Below, in pieces: positions 11,101 through 18,236 of a stretch of 64,000 nucleotides of DNA. The notes under the pieces are model-generated. The model had not been told where the DNA came from, did not search any database, and was given only the letters and a program-made list of their open reading frames with translations. The position numbers and the translations under genes were made by a program. Source of the DNA: Streptomyces iconiensis (GTDB lineage: Bacteria; Actinomycetota; Actinomycetes; Streptomycetales; Streptomycetaceae); NCBI RefSeq assembly GCF_028657195.3, contig NZ_JANCPR020000035.1, forward strand, positions 38,908 through 102,907, given 5' to 3'. Within the stretch, counting starts at the first letter, position 1. Every line of letters starts with the position of its first letter.

Positions 11101-13099
11101 CGTCCACGTTCTCGACCGGTTCGGCAACCCGGTAGCGCCCGGTGTGGTCGGCGAGCTGTACCTGGGGGGTGCCGGGCTCGCGCGCGGCTATCTCGGGCGG
11201 CCCGACCTCACAGCCGAACGCTTCGTCCCCGACCCGTTCACCGCGGCGGGCGACAGGCTGTACCGCACGGGCGACCTCGTCAGGGCCCTGCCCGACGGCG
11301 AGTTGGAGTACCTCGGCCGCGCCGACAGCCAGCTCAAGATCGCTGGTTACCGTATCGAGCCCGGCGAGGTGGAGGCCGCGCTGTGCGCACACCCCGGTGT
11401 CGCCGAGGCCGTGGTCGTCGCCGGCGAGCACACACCAGGTGACCGCGTGCTGGCCGCCTATGTCGTCGCGGTCGAGGGCGCCGAGCAGCCGGGCCCCGCC
11501 GAACTGCGCGGCTTCCTCGCGGGGAGGCTGCCCGTCCACCTCGTGCCGGGCGCCGTGCTGCTGCTCGACGCGCTGCCCGTCACCCAGGGCGGGAAGATCG
11601 ACCACAGGCGGCTGCCCGCACCCCGGTCCAGGAGCGCGCTGAGCGCGCCGTTCGACCGCACCCGCAACACGGTCGAGGCACGCCTCGCCGACATCTGGGT
11701 CAAGGTGTTCGGCCTGGACAGGGTGGGCAGGGACGACAACTTCTACGAACTGGGCGGGGACTCCATGGCCAGCCTGCGCGTCGTGGTCGAGGCCGCGGCA
11801 CGCGGTATCGACCTGGAGCTGCGCGATGTGCTGGCCCACCCCACGGTCGCCGAACTGGCCAACAGGCTCAGGGGCGGAGAGCTGGCCAACGTGCTGGACA
11901 GCGTGCGCGCCGACGCCGTGCTCGACCCCGCGTACGCGCCCGCAGGACCCCGCCCCGCGCCCGCCGGACCCCGCCCGGCTGACGGTGCCGAAGCGCCCGT
12001 CCTGCTGACCGGCGCGACCGGTTTCGTCGGTACGTTCCTGCTGCGCGAACTGCTGGACCGTACGACGGGCCCGGTGCGCTGCCTCGTGCGCTGCGACGAC
12101 GCGGCACAGGGAAAGCGGCGGCTCCTGGACGCGATGCGGGCTCTGGATGTGCCGACGGCCGACGTCGAGCGCAGGGTCGAGGTGGTGCCCGGCGATCTGG
12201 CGGCCCCCGAATTCGGCCTGGGAGCCGAGGGGTTCGCCGCGCTCGGCGACGGGCTCGCGGCGATCTACCACAACGGCGCCCAGGTCAACGCCGTGTACCC
12301 GTACCCGGCGCTGCGGGCAGCCAACGTGCTCGGCACCCGCAGGCTGCTCGACCTGGCCGCCGCGGGCAACACCCCGCTGCACCACATCTCGACCATGTCC
12401 GTGTTCTCGCCGCTCCAGGCCGAGAGCGGCCCGGTCACCGAGGACACAGCGACCGACCACCTGGACGGCATCCCCGACGGGTACTCCCAGAGCAAGTGGG
12501 CAGCCGAGGCGCTCGTACGGGAGGCTGCGGCGCGCGGGCTCCCGGCCAGTGTCTACAGGCTCGGGAACATCTCCTGGCACACCCGTACCGGCGCTGCCAA
12601 CCCCGACGACGTCATCTGCCAGGCACTCGCCGCCTGCGCCCGCCTCGGCGCCGTCCCGATCGCCGACCTGGAACTCGACCTGGCCCCTGTGGACTTCGCC
12701 GTGGCCGCGATCGTCGAGCTGTCCCGGCAGGAGGGCGTCGAGGGCGAGCTGTTCCACATCGTCAGCGGCAGGCCGAGTCCCTGGAAGGACACGGCGGAGT
12801 GGCTCGCCGACCACACGGGCAGGCCGGTCGAGTCGCTGCCGTACCTCACCTGGCGTGCCCGGCTGCTCGAAGCGGCCGAACTGCCCGGCGGCAGCGAACT
12901 GAAGCGGCTGCTGCCGCTGTTCCCGAACATGGACTACGACCCCGACCTGCCCCTGATGCAGCGCGACCACAGGGCACCCCGCACCGAAAGGCGGCTGGCC
13001 GCCGCGCGGCTGCGCTGCCCCGAGGTCGGCAAGGAGGAGGTGGCCCGCTTCCTCGACCGCAGGCGCGACCTGAAGCCCCTCGGCACGACAGCCACCTGA
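5162..13099 (+). CDS. Non-ribosomal peptide synthetase, C-A-PCP-C-A-PCP-reductase (termination module)
   Basis: A 2645-residue protein starting at a GTG that overlaps the previous stop. Domains are: condensation (FGQQRLWFLDRL near 5306, HHIACDG near 5692), adenylation (TSGSTGRPKG near 7210, MYGITET near 7650, NGKLD near 8322), carrier (FFELGGDSL near 8480), second condensation (YPMSQVQVGM near 8710, with CHAILEG near 9111 replacing HHxxxDG), adenylation (TSGSTGTPKG near 10580, NEYGPTE near 10990), carrier (FYELGGDSM near 11740) and a thioester reductase (LLTGATGFVG near 12002, YSQSK catalytic pair near 12483). Pocket residues read by eye are DVWNIAMVH(K), Thr-like, and DLTKVGEVG(K), the Asn type. 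The reductase predicts NAD(P)H-dependent release as an aldehyde or alcohol rather than hydrolysis or cyclisation by a thioesterase. No epimerisation domain is present. Confidence 0.97.
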   Translation: MTGNQGAREAAELRAEVLAKRLAGRRSGSNRRRGAIPPADRQGPLPLSFGQQRLWFLDRLTPGSPEYLVPWAARLRGGLRAAELRAAWGDVVAAHEILRTRYALSGKEPVQVVGAATETDFAVVDLGDRPEGEREKLALEYADEQARTPFRLDADLPARLRLVRLSDGDHLLVLVLHHIACDGWSLNLIAEQLFAAYQRRCDPESAEGTAVPAAGVQYADYAAWQRARLSGTELERQLGHWRAELAGLGTADLPADRQRPQIRDANGATLWFTLPAELGERVRLLARERETTVFTVLLTAFQVLLSRYTGQRDIAVGTPVAGRERPELAGLVGFLINTVVLRGRWEGDPSFLDLLASARGTVERALAHQDVPFEQLVEELAPERDLARTPLFTVMFGLQDGVGGGGTQLPGLTVDRVEVDWTVAKFDVNLQLAQLSDGSVTGFLEYATALFDETTMDRFAQRYRRLLEHLVTAPERPVSHADPLSPGERRQLLGDWAGGASPDAVLDEDPALGSAVGMHQAFEAHAAAAPDAVAVTAEDATLTYGELNVRANRLAHVLRARGVGPDSLVGVCLERGADLVVSLLAVVKAGGAYVPLDPAYPAARLGHILQETGLRLVVTRDAHTGLFAELHDDIHADLHADIHGDRHGAGLVCLESDAALVTAPTTNPVPVSGRDHLMYVIHTSGSTGRPKGVCMTHRNVLRLFASAREHYDFGPEDVWPLFHSYAFDVSVWELWGALGHGGTLVVPSFEVTRSPEEFLDLLVRERVTVLNQTPSAFRTLLAALAATGQDDPRPAALRLRKVIFAGERLEPAELLPWHAVFGETGPDLINMYGITETTVHTTHHHIRPAELAPGAPSLVGRGLSDLRVYVLDRDCAPAPTGVVGELHVGGPGLARGYLGRPDLTAERFVPDPNGPPGARMYRSGDLARWREDGVLESAGRADKQVKIRGFRIEPGEIEASLAEHPAVRTAVVLPRTGHDGTAHLVAYLVPAREAPAQTVPAQTAPAQEASTQAASAQKPPGLDRAEIRTWLAARLPSHLVPASYMEIPEVPLTANGKLDQAALPEPDSTAVAAHSRYEAARTAGEQRVAAVWRDVLRSERVGVHDNFFELGGDSLRAVAVVGALRAEGLDVSVRDLFEHRTVAGLAELLSGRTGTAEPLPRVEPFSLVSPADSARLPAGLEDAYPMSQVQVGMVIEMLAGELRNYHNITSFSIRDGEPFEAEAMRAAAAELIRRHEILRTSLHPTEFSEPLQLVHPSATLPLTVTDLCRLPSEERERRVRAYIAEEREKVFDLSLAPLLRLGVHLHEDGWRLSITECHAILEGWSYHSLLMELLHLYRALRDGAPLPEPGTVSTRYADFVALEQRTARSPEHQDYWQGVLDEHARLRVPETWAAPAEPAPEGEEQRAPVPYQVWVPVADLYDPLRALAAHAGVSLKSVLHAAHLKVMSTLTEERFFYSGLVCDTRPEVPGADRLFGMFLNTVPFPFQLTAATWRELVSDVYARESEVWSHRRYPLSAMKRAQGQGGSRLIDVFFNYLDFHMVDTELVDFGDSIDESPNEFPLAVTSLGGHMILTTSTDVLDRPHAERLAASYRRVLETMAADPDGDCRLGHLEPGEEARLLAAYDNTAPATPAGSLDAAPGAPAVSAVRPALPATLVQRVSEHARRAPERPAVTDAGGTLLSYRELDERAALLAHRLRARGVGTDVRVGILLAHSPQLLVALLAVLKAGGAYVPMDPEHPSMRWDFVLADSGASLILTDEVRAAELGPGHAGRTVLMDTAEPEAAEGATGGLPQAARDSLAYTIYTSGSTGTPKGVMVTHRGLANYVDWAVRRYRVTEGGTVPLLGSVAFDLSVTNLLVPLAGGATVRLLPTERPVDALAGLLRDGTAFDLIKITPAHLEVLKAHLAGEGPIDTVGTFVVGGEELRADSVRSWRRLTPDATVVNEYGPTETVVGCVVADAGTPAPDAVRVPIGRPIAGTRVHVLDRFGNPVAPGVVGELYLGGAGLARGYLGRPDLTAERFVPDPFTAAGDRLYRTGDLVRALPDGELEYLGRADSQLKIAGYRIEPGEVEAALCAHPGVAEAVVVAGEHTPGDRVLAAYVVAVEGAEQPGPAELRGFLAGRLPVHLVPGAVLLLDALPVTQGGKIDHRRLPAPRSRSALSAPFDRTRNTVEARLADIWVKVFGLDRVGRDDNFYELGGDSMASLRVVVEAAARGIDLELRDVLAHPTVAELANRLRGGELANVLDSVRADAVLDPAYAPAGPRPAPAGPRPADGAEAPVLLTGATGFVGTFLLRELLDRTTGPVRCLVRCDDAAQGKRRLLDAMRALDVPTADVERRVEVVPGDLAAPEFGLGAEGFAALGDGLAAIYHNGAQVNAVYPYPALRAANVLGTRRLLDLAAAGNTPLHHISTMSVFSPLQAESGPVTEDTATDHLDGIPDGYSQSKWAAEALVREAAARGLPASVYRLGNISWHTRTGAANPDDVICQALAACARLGAVPIADLELDLAPVDFAVAAIVELSRQEGVEGELFHIVSGRPSPWKDTAEWLADHTGRPVESLPYLTWRARLLEAAELPGGSELKRLLPLFPNMDYDPDLPLMQRDHRAPRTERRLAAARLRCPEVGKEEVARFLDRRRDLKPLGTTAT
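7052..7099 (+). repeat. Four 12-bp units inside an adenylation domain
   Basis: Units of the type CACGCCGACATC repeat four times, encoding HxDx tetrapeptides (HDDI, HADL, HADI, HGDR). They lie in a surface position between motifs A2 and A3 of the Thr-like adenylation domain. Confidence 0.8.
8141..8215 (+). repeat. Five 15-bp units before the A10 region
   Basis: Units of the type GCGCCCGCGCAGACC repeat five times and encode APAQT-like pentapeptides. They extend the hinge region of the C-terminal subdomain in the third adenylation domain of the window. A further two-copy 21-bp repeat lies at 11936-11977, in the linker between the last carrier and the reductase. Confidence 0.8.
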
Positions 13100-13144
13100 G
13101 GCCGCGGCCCCGCACGACAGCGGGCAGCGCCCCGTACGCACCGC

Positions 13145-13176
13145 CCCCGCACACCGCGGGGCGCCGTAGTGCGGGG
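13145..13176 (+). terminator. GC-rich hairpin between NRPS and carbamoyltransferase
   Basis: CCCCGCAC (13145-13152) pairs with GTGCGGGG (13169-13176) around a 16-base loop that is itself GC-rich. There is no T-run. It could terminate part of the NRPS transcript or simply attenuate read-through into the next gene. Confidence 0.35.
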
Positions 13177-13235
13177 CGCGCCCCCGTACGAACACGACAC
13201 CTGCCTCAACCGGTAACTGGGACTTGGAGACTTCG

Positions 13236-14177
13236 ATGTGGCAACGGCGCCGGCACCTGCTGTCGATCGCGGACCTGACGGACGCGGAACTGCACCACCT
13301 GGTCGAGGCGGCGAGCGGCCATGCCGCCGCGGCGGCCGAGGGGACCGCCCCCGCCTCCCCGCTGCGCGGACTGGTGGTGGGGACGTACTTCCGTAAGACG
13401 TCCACCCGCACCCGCACGGCCTTCTCGGCCGCCGCGCTGCGCCTGGGTGCCCAGGTCATCGCCTTCGGGCCCGCCGACCTCCAGGAGAACACCGGGGAGA
13501 GCGTGGAGGACACGGGCCGCGTGCTCTCGCGCATGCTCGACGGCCTGGTCGTCCGCACCTCGGGACCCGACAAGGAGATCGCCGCCTACGCGGCGCAGGA
13601 GCGGATGTCGGTCGTCAACGCGATGAGCGAGGGCGAGCACCCCACCCAGGCGCTGGCCGACCTCACCACCGTCCACCGCGTGCGCGGCCGGATCGACGGC
13701 GCACGCGTGCTGTACGTCGGCGAGGGCAACAACTCCGCCGTGGCGCTCGCCCTCGCGCTCACCCGCTTCCCGGGGACCGAACTGCACGTGGTGACCCCGC
13801 CCGGCTACGGCCTCCCCGAGGCGACACAGCGGGCGGCGCAGAAGTACGCCGCCGCCTCCGGCAGCACGTTCACCCACGGGCACGACCTCGCCGCTGCCCC
13901 GGAGAACACCGACTTCGTCTACACGACCCGCTGGCAGACCACCGGCACCACCAAGCCCGACCCTGACTGGCGCACCGTCTTCGAACCGTTCCGCGTCGAC
14001 GAGGCCCTCATGGCCCGCCACCCCGCCGCCGCCTTCCTCCACGACCTCCCCGCACACCGGGGCGAGGAGGTGTCGGCCGCCGTGCTGGACGGCCCGGCCG
14101 GCATCGCCTTCGACCAGGCCGAGAACAAGATGCACAGCGCCGCAGCCGTCCTGGAGTGGTGCCTCACCGGGGGCTGA
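13236..14177 (+). CDS. Ornithine/aspartate carbamoyltransferase family protein with HDLP variant
   Basis: A 313-residue carbamoyltransferase, normal length for the family. The carbamoyl-phosphate site is clear: FRKTSTRTRTAF near residue 52 and HPTQALADL near residue 130. The amino-acid-side loop reads FLHDLPAHRGEEV, where ornithine carbamoyltransferases have HCLP; the cysteine is replaced by aspartate. The ATG at 13236 is chosen over the upstream TTG (13224) because GGAGA lies 5 bp before it and the protein then starts like OTCases. It lies 136 bp after the NRPS on the same strand, so it may carbamoylate a precursor or side chain of the peptide (for example making a citrulline- or ureido-type residue). 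Tuberactinomycin clusters carry a comparable family member. A housekeeping argF role is less likely given the altered motif and lack of arg neighbours. Confidence 0.85.
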   Translation: MWQRRRHLLSIADLTDAELHHLVEAASGHAAAAAEGTAPASPLRGLVVGTYFRKTSTRTRTAFSAAALRLGAQVIAFGPADLQENTGESVEDTGRVLSRMLDGLVVRTSGPDKEIAAYAAQERMSVVNAMSEGEHPTQALADLTTVHRVRGRIDGARVLYVGEGNNSAVALALALTRFPGTELHVVTPPGYGLPEATQRAAQKYAAASGSTFTHGHDLAAAPENTDFVYTTRWQTTGTTKPDPDWRTVFEPFRVDEALMARHPAAAFLHDLPAHRGEEVSAAVLDGPAGIAFDQAENKMHSAAAVLEWCLTGG

Positions 14178-14291
14178 CCCCGCCACGGCCGGCCTCGTAC
14201 GACGCCGCACCCGGGGCCGCCCGCACCCAGGGCCGCCCCGGGGACGTACGCCAGGCCGGCGAGTACGGGAGCGTGGCCCTTCCCGCCGCGC

Positions 14292-14747
14292 TCACCCCCC
14301 GACGGGCAGCCCTCTGGGCTCCTTGATCCGCTTCATGATGATCTGCGAGTTGACCTCGGCGACCCCGTCCAGCGCCGTCAGCCGTTCGATCCACAGCCGT
14401 TCGTACGCCGCGAGGTCCTCGACGGCGATGCGCAGCAGACAGCCGGGGCTGCCGAACAGCCGGTACGCCTCGATGACATCGGGGATGTCCTGGAGCGCGG
14501 CCTCGAACGCCTCGACCGTCTCGCGGTCCCGCTGGACCTCGACCGAGACCAGCACCTCGAACCCCCGCGCGACGGCGGCCGGGTCGATGACGGCGCGGTA
14601 GCCCTGGATCACCCCGTCCTTCTCCAGCTGCCGCACCCGCCGCATACAGGGCGAGGCGCTCAGCCCCACCCGCTGTGCCAGCTCCTGGTTGCTCAGCCGG
14701 CCGTCGCTCTGAAGCTCACGCAAAATACTCAGATCAATCTCGTCCAT
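14292..14747 (-). CDS. Lrp/AsnC family transcriptional regulator
   Basis: A 151-residue protein with the standard Lrp layout. The N-terminal winged helix-turn-helix is MDEIDLSILRELQSDGRLSN followed by QELAQRVGLSASPCMRRVRQL. The C-terminal RAM/ligand-binding domain ends in VNSQIIMKRIKEP. The start at 14747 is preferred because the sequence begins with the conserved MDEIDLSIL; longer frames add a non-conserved leader. It is divergent from the asparaginase-aspartase operon, with a perfect palindrome in the shared 127-bp gap. This suggests it senses an amino acid (asparagine or aspartate are the obvious candidates) and controls that operon and itself. Confidence 0.93.
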   Translation of the reverse strand: MDEIDLSILRELQSDGRLSNQELAQRVGLSASPCMRRVRQLEKDGVIQGYRAVIDPAAVARGFEVLVSVEVQRDRETVEAFEAALQDIPDVIEAYRLFGSPGCLLRIAVEDLAAYERLWIERLTALDGVAEVNSQIIMKRIKEPRGLPVGG

Positions 14748-14790
14748 CGCGCAATTATGCACCTCGGATACGCGGGTAGCGCGAGATTTT

Positions 14791-14805
14791 CGCAATCTGA
14801 TTGCG
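14791..14805. promoter_or_regulatory. Palindromic operator candidate for the Lrp/AsnC regulator
   Basis: CGCAAT-CTG-ATTGCG is a perfect inverted repeat in a locally AT-rich stretch between the divergent regulator and asparaginase genes. A related half-site, GCGCAATT, lies at 14749-14756 next to the regulator's start codon. Lrp/AsnC proteins typically bind such symmetrical AT-containing 13-15 bp sites. Confidence 0.6.
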
Positions 14806-14874
14806 CGCTGACTGGCCTATCCTTGCGAATGACCTTTGCGGGGGAAGACCACCGAATTCTGGGGCTGAACACAC

Positions 14875-16035
14875 ATGGAATGGATACGTGCCGAAGGACC
14901 ACGGCGCCTCGTCCTCATCAGCACGGGCGGCACCATCGCCAGCCGCTGGCAGGGCAGCGGATACGCCGCTGAGGCTTCGGGTGACGACGTACTCGCCGGA
15001 GCCGCCCTCCCCGCCGGCATCTCGGTCGAGGTCGTCGATCTGTTCAAGGTCAACAGCTCCCGGATGACCTCGTCCCTCCAGCTCACCCTCCTGCGCGCGG
15101 TCCACGACGCGCTCGCCGACCCCGGAGTCGACGGCGTCGTGGTCACCCATGGCACCGACACCCTGGAGGAGACGGCCTTCCTCCTCGACCTGCACCACAC
15201 CGACCCGCGCCCCGTGGTGTTCACCGGAGCGCAGCGGCCCCTCAGCGCCGAGGACTCCGACGGACCCGGCAACGTGTACGACGCGCTCCAGGTCGCCGCC
15301 TCCGTACATGACCTCGGCGTCCTGGTCGTCTTCGACGGCCGCGTCCATGCGGCACGCGGCACCGTGAAGACGCAGACCCTCGCGGCCAACGCGTTCGCCG
15401 ACCCGCTCGAAGAGTCCGTCGGCCGCCTCGGCTTCGGCAGCGTCGCGATTCGCCGTACGCCCGAGCGCCCCGAACCCCTGCCGCTGCCCCCGGCCGCGCA
15501 CGCCCCGGCGGACGAGACCGCCGGCTCCCTGCCCCGCGTCGACATGATCGCCCACCACTCCGACGCCGACCCGCTGTTCCTGGACACCGCCGTCGAGGCG
15601 GGCGCCCAGGGCATCGTGCTGGTCGCCACCGGCGCGGGCAACGCCACGCCCCGTATCGCCGAGTCCGTCTCGGCCGCGGTCGCCAAGGGAGTCCTGGTGG
15701 CCGTCACCACCCGCGTGTTCGCCGGGCCGGTCGCCGAGCTGTACACCGGCGGGGGAGCCGTCGACCTCGTGCGCGCCGGCGCCGTCCTCACCGGAACGCT
15801 GCGCGCCGGCCAGGCCCGTATCGCCGTACTCTCCGCGCTGCTCGCCGATGTCGCCCCCGCGCGCCGCACCCAGCTGCTCCGCCGGCTCCTCGACGGCTCG
15901 GCGCACCCCGAACCCACGCTGCTCCCCGGCGGCGTCCGTACGTCCGCGCCCGCGGAAGCGGCGGCGCCCGCGGCGCCCGCGGCGGCCTCGGCCTCCGAAG
16001 CGCCGGCTGAGCAGCTGAAGGCGAGGACGGCATGA
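14875..16035 (+). CDS. ansA: L-asparaginase (type I/II family)
   Basis: A 386-residue asparaginase hydrolysing asparagine to aspartate and ammonia. Both catalytic threonine motifs are visible: STGGTIAS near residue 17 and VVTHGTDTLEETAFLL near residue 89. No signal peptide is seen, so the enzyme is cytosolic. The last ~45 residues are an Ala/Pro/Glu-rich tail that the family does not need. It overlaps the aspartase gene by 4 bp (ATGA). Together they convert Asn to Asp to fumarate plus two ammonia. The divergent Lrp/AsnC gene is the likely regulator. Confidence 0.93.
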   Translation: MEWIRAEGPRRLVLISTGGTIASRWQGSGYAAEASGDDVLAGAALPAGISVEVVDLFKVNSSRMTSSLQLTLLRAVHDALADPGVDGVVVTHGTDTLEETAFLLDLHHTDPRPVVFTGAQRPLSAEDSDGPGNVYDALQVAASVHDLGVLVVFDGRVHAARGTVKTQTLAANAFADPLEESVGRLGFGSVAIRRTPERPEPLPLPPAAHAPADETAGSLPRVDMIAHHSDADPLFLDTAVEAGAQGIVLVATGAGNATPRIAESVSAAVAKGVLVAVTTRVFAGPVAELYTGGGAVDLVRAGAVLTGTLRAGQARIAVLSALLADVAPARRTQLLRRLLDGSAHPEPTLLPGGVRTSAPAEAAAPAAPAAASASEAPAEQLKARTA

Positions 16036-17504
16036 GCGGCTTCCGGCGCGAACACGACCTCCTGGGAGAGCGCGACATCCCGGAAGACGCGTACTGGGGT
16101 GTCCACACCCTGCGCGCCACCGAGAACTTCCCGATCACCGGCACGCCCATCTCCACGTATCCGCTGCTGATCGACGCGCTGGCCGCCGTCAAGGAGGCGG
16201 CGGCGCTGGCCAACGAGGAGCTGGGGCTGCTCACCCCGGCCAAGGCCGGGGCTCTCGTGGCGGCCTGCCGTGAGATCCGCTCGGGCAAGCTGCACGACCA
16301 GTTCGTCGTCGACGTCATCCAGGGCGGCGCCGGAACCTCGACGAACATGAACGCCAACGAGGTCGTCGCCAACCGCGCACTCGAACTCCTCGGCCACGCC
16401 AAGGGCGAGTACCAGCACCTGCACCCCAACGAGGACGTCAACCTCGGCCAGTCGACCAACGACGTCTACCCCACGGCCGTCCGGATCGCGACGATCAACG
16501 CCGCACACGGACTGCTCCAGGCGATGGCCGTGCTCCAGGAAGCGTTCGCCGCCAAGGCAGTTGAGTTCCGTACGGTCCTGAAGATGGGCCGCACCCAGCT
16601 CCAGGACGCCGTCCCCATGACGCTGGGCCAGGAGTTCTCCACCTACGCGGTGATGCTGGAGGAGGACCGCGACCGGCTGGCCGAGGCGGTCGAGCTGATC
16701 CACGAGATCAACCTCGGCGCCACGGCCATCGGCACGGGCCTCAACGCCCCGGCCGGATACGCGGCAACCGCCCGCCGCCATCTCTCCTCGATCACCGGCC
16801 TCCCGCTGGTGACCTCCGCCAACCTCGTCGAGGCCACCCAGGACTGCGGCGCCTTCGTGCAGCTGTCCGGAGTCGTCAAGCGGATCGCGGTCAAGCTCTC
16901 CAAGACCTGCAACGACCTGCGGCTGCTCTCCTCAGGACCGCGCGCGGGACTCAACGAGATCAACCTGCCGCCCGTACAGGCCGGTTCGAGCATCATGCCC
17001 GGCAAGGTCAATCCGGTGATCCCCGAGGTCGTCAACCAGGTCGCCTTCGGAGTCGTCGGCCACGACATCACCGTCACCATGGCAGCCGAGGCCGGACAGC
17101 TCCAGCTCAACGCCTTCGAGCCCGTCATCCTGCACGCGCTCTCCCAGAGCATCACCTCACTGCGTGCCGCCTGCCTCACCCTCGCCGAGCGCTGCGTCCA
17201 GGGCATCACCGCCAACACGGAGGCACTGCGCGCCACCGTGGACAACTCCATCGGCCTGGTCACCGCGCTCAACCCGCACATCGGCTACACCGCGGCCACC
17301 GCCATCGCCAAGGAAGCCCTCGCCACGGGCCGCGGCGTGGCCGAACTCGCCCTGGAGAAGAAGCTCCTGCCCCCCGAACAGCTCGCTGCCCTCCTCACCC
17401 CCGAGCGCCTCACCTCCGCCCTGCCGGAAGGCCCCACACCACAGGGCCCCACGCAGGAAGGCCCCACACCGGAAGGCCCGCCCTCCGCACCGGGCGACGC
17501 CTGA
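16032..17504 (+). CDS. aspA: Aspartate ammonia-lyase
   Basis: A 490-residue member of the fumarase/aspartase superfamily that deaminates aspartate to fumarate. The signature loop GSSIMPGKVNP is near residue 318. QSTNDVYPTAVRI near residue 140 and GRTQLQDAVPMTLGQEF near residue 188 complete the composite active site. The N-terminus (FRREHDLLGERDIPEDAYWG) is aspartase-like rather than fumarase-like. The last ~25 residues repeat GPTPxGPTQ, a low-complexity tail encoded by a short DNA repeat. It is translationally coupled to the asparaginase. Confidence 0.94.
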   Translation: MSGFRREHDLLGERDIPEDAYWGVHTLRATENFPITGTPISTYPLLIDALAAVKEAAALANEELGLLTPAKAGALVAACREIRSGKLHDQFVVDVIQGGAGTSTNMNANEVVANRALELLGHAKGEYQHLHPNEDVNLGQSTNDVYPTAVRIATINAAHGLLQAMAVLQEAFAAKAVEFRTVLKMGRTQLQDAVPMTLGQEFSTYAVMLEEDRDRLAEAVELIHEINLGATAIGTGLNAPAGYAATARRHLSSITGLPLVTSANLVEATQDCGAFVQLSGVVKRIAVKLSKTCNDLRLLSSGPRAGLNEINLPPVQAGSSIMPGKVNPVIPEVVNQVAFGVVGHDITVTMAAEAGQLQLNAFEPVILHALSQSITSLRAACLTLAERCVQGITANTEALRATVDNSIGLVTALNPHIGYTAATAIAKEALATGRGVAELALEKKLLPPEQLAALLTPERLTSALPEGPTPQGPTQEGPTPEGPPSAPGDA

Positions 17505-17601
17505 CCGGTGGCCGCGCCGGGTGACCGGGTAGCGGCGCACAACATTTCGGGCACGCCCGAATCGTCTTCCACGGCTCACGCCCTCCCGGCACGGTGGGGC
17601 C

Positions 17602-18150
17602 ATGAGCATGCGGATGAGAGTACGGGCGTCGGTCGCGGCGGCGGCGGGAACGGCCGCTGTCGCCTGGCTGCTCGCGGGCTCGGCGCCCGCGGGCGCCGCC
17701 TCGGGCGGCGGTCTGCACGGGCCCGTCGTCACCCACCCGGAGATGACGCCGCGCGACAACCCCGCGGGCGATGTGTGCGCGTTCGACATGCACACCGAAT
17801 TCCCCGTAGCCGACCTGACGTTGCGCACGTGGACCAACGACGCGGGCGACCCCGTCTACGCCATCGAGAGCGGCCCCCTGGTCGCGCGCGTGACGAACAC
17901 CGAGACGGGCAGGACGGTGGAGCGCGACATCTCCGGCACGGGCACACACACGTACCCCGACAAGCACACCGACATCCTCAGCGGCAGCGACTGGGCCGGG
18001 GTGCTGCACAAGGGGGACAAGCCGGCGAACAAGCTGCTGATCTCCCGCGGCTTCATGTCCGTGAAGATCACAACCGAGGGCGACCGCACCCACCGCGAAC
18101 TCCTCGCACTGGACGGGAAGTACGAGGACCTCTGCGAGACGCTGGGCTAG
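17602..18150 (+). CDS. Secreted protein of unknown function
   Basis: A 182-residue protein with a Sec signal peptide: basic start (MRMRVRAS), hydrophobic core (AAAAGTAAVAWLLAG) and likely cleavage after residue ~33 (PAGAA/SGG). The mature part has two cysteines and a beta-rich look (VYAIESGPLVARVTNTETGR). I do not recognise a catalytic motif. Similar small exported actinobacterial proteins are annotated hypothetical. It is a single gene flanked by non-related genes. Confidence 0.75.
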   Translation: MSMRMRVRASVAAAAGTAAVAWLLAGSAPAGAASGGGLHGPVVTHPEMTPRDNPAGDVCAFDMHTEFPVADLTLRTWTNDAGDPVYAIESGPLVARVTNTETGRTVERDISGTGTHTYPDKHTDILSGSDWAGVLHKGDKPANKLLISRGFMSVKITTEGDRTHRELLALDGKYEDLCETLG

Positions 18151-18154
18151 GGCC

Positions 18155-18170
18155 CTGGCGACGCCGCCAG
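18155..18170 (+). terminator. Short hairpin after the secreted protein gene
   Basis: CTGGCG-ACGC-CGCCAG, just 4 bp after the stop codon, forms a 6-bp stem without a T-run. Confidence 0.4.
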
Positions 18171-18236
18171 CGTCACCGGCCGCGGCGTGGATATCCGGTG
18201 GTGCGCACGGGATGCGTCTGATTAGCGTCACCGGTC

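Noticed and set aside
10586..13573. 995-residue minus-strand open frame
   Set aside because: Antisense to the last NRPS module and reductase and running into the carbamoyltransferase; no protein family features.
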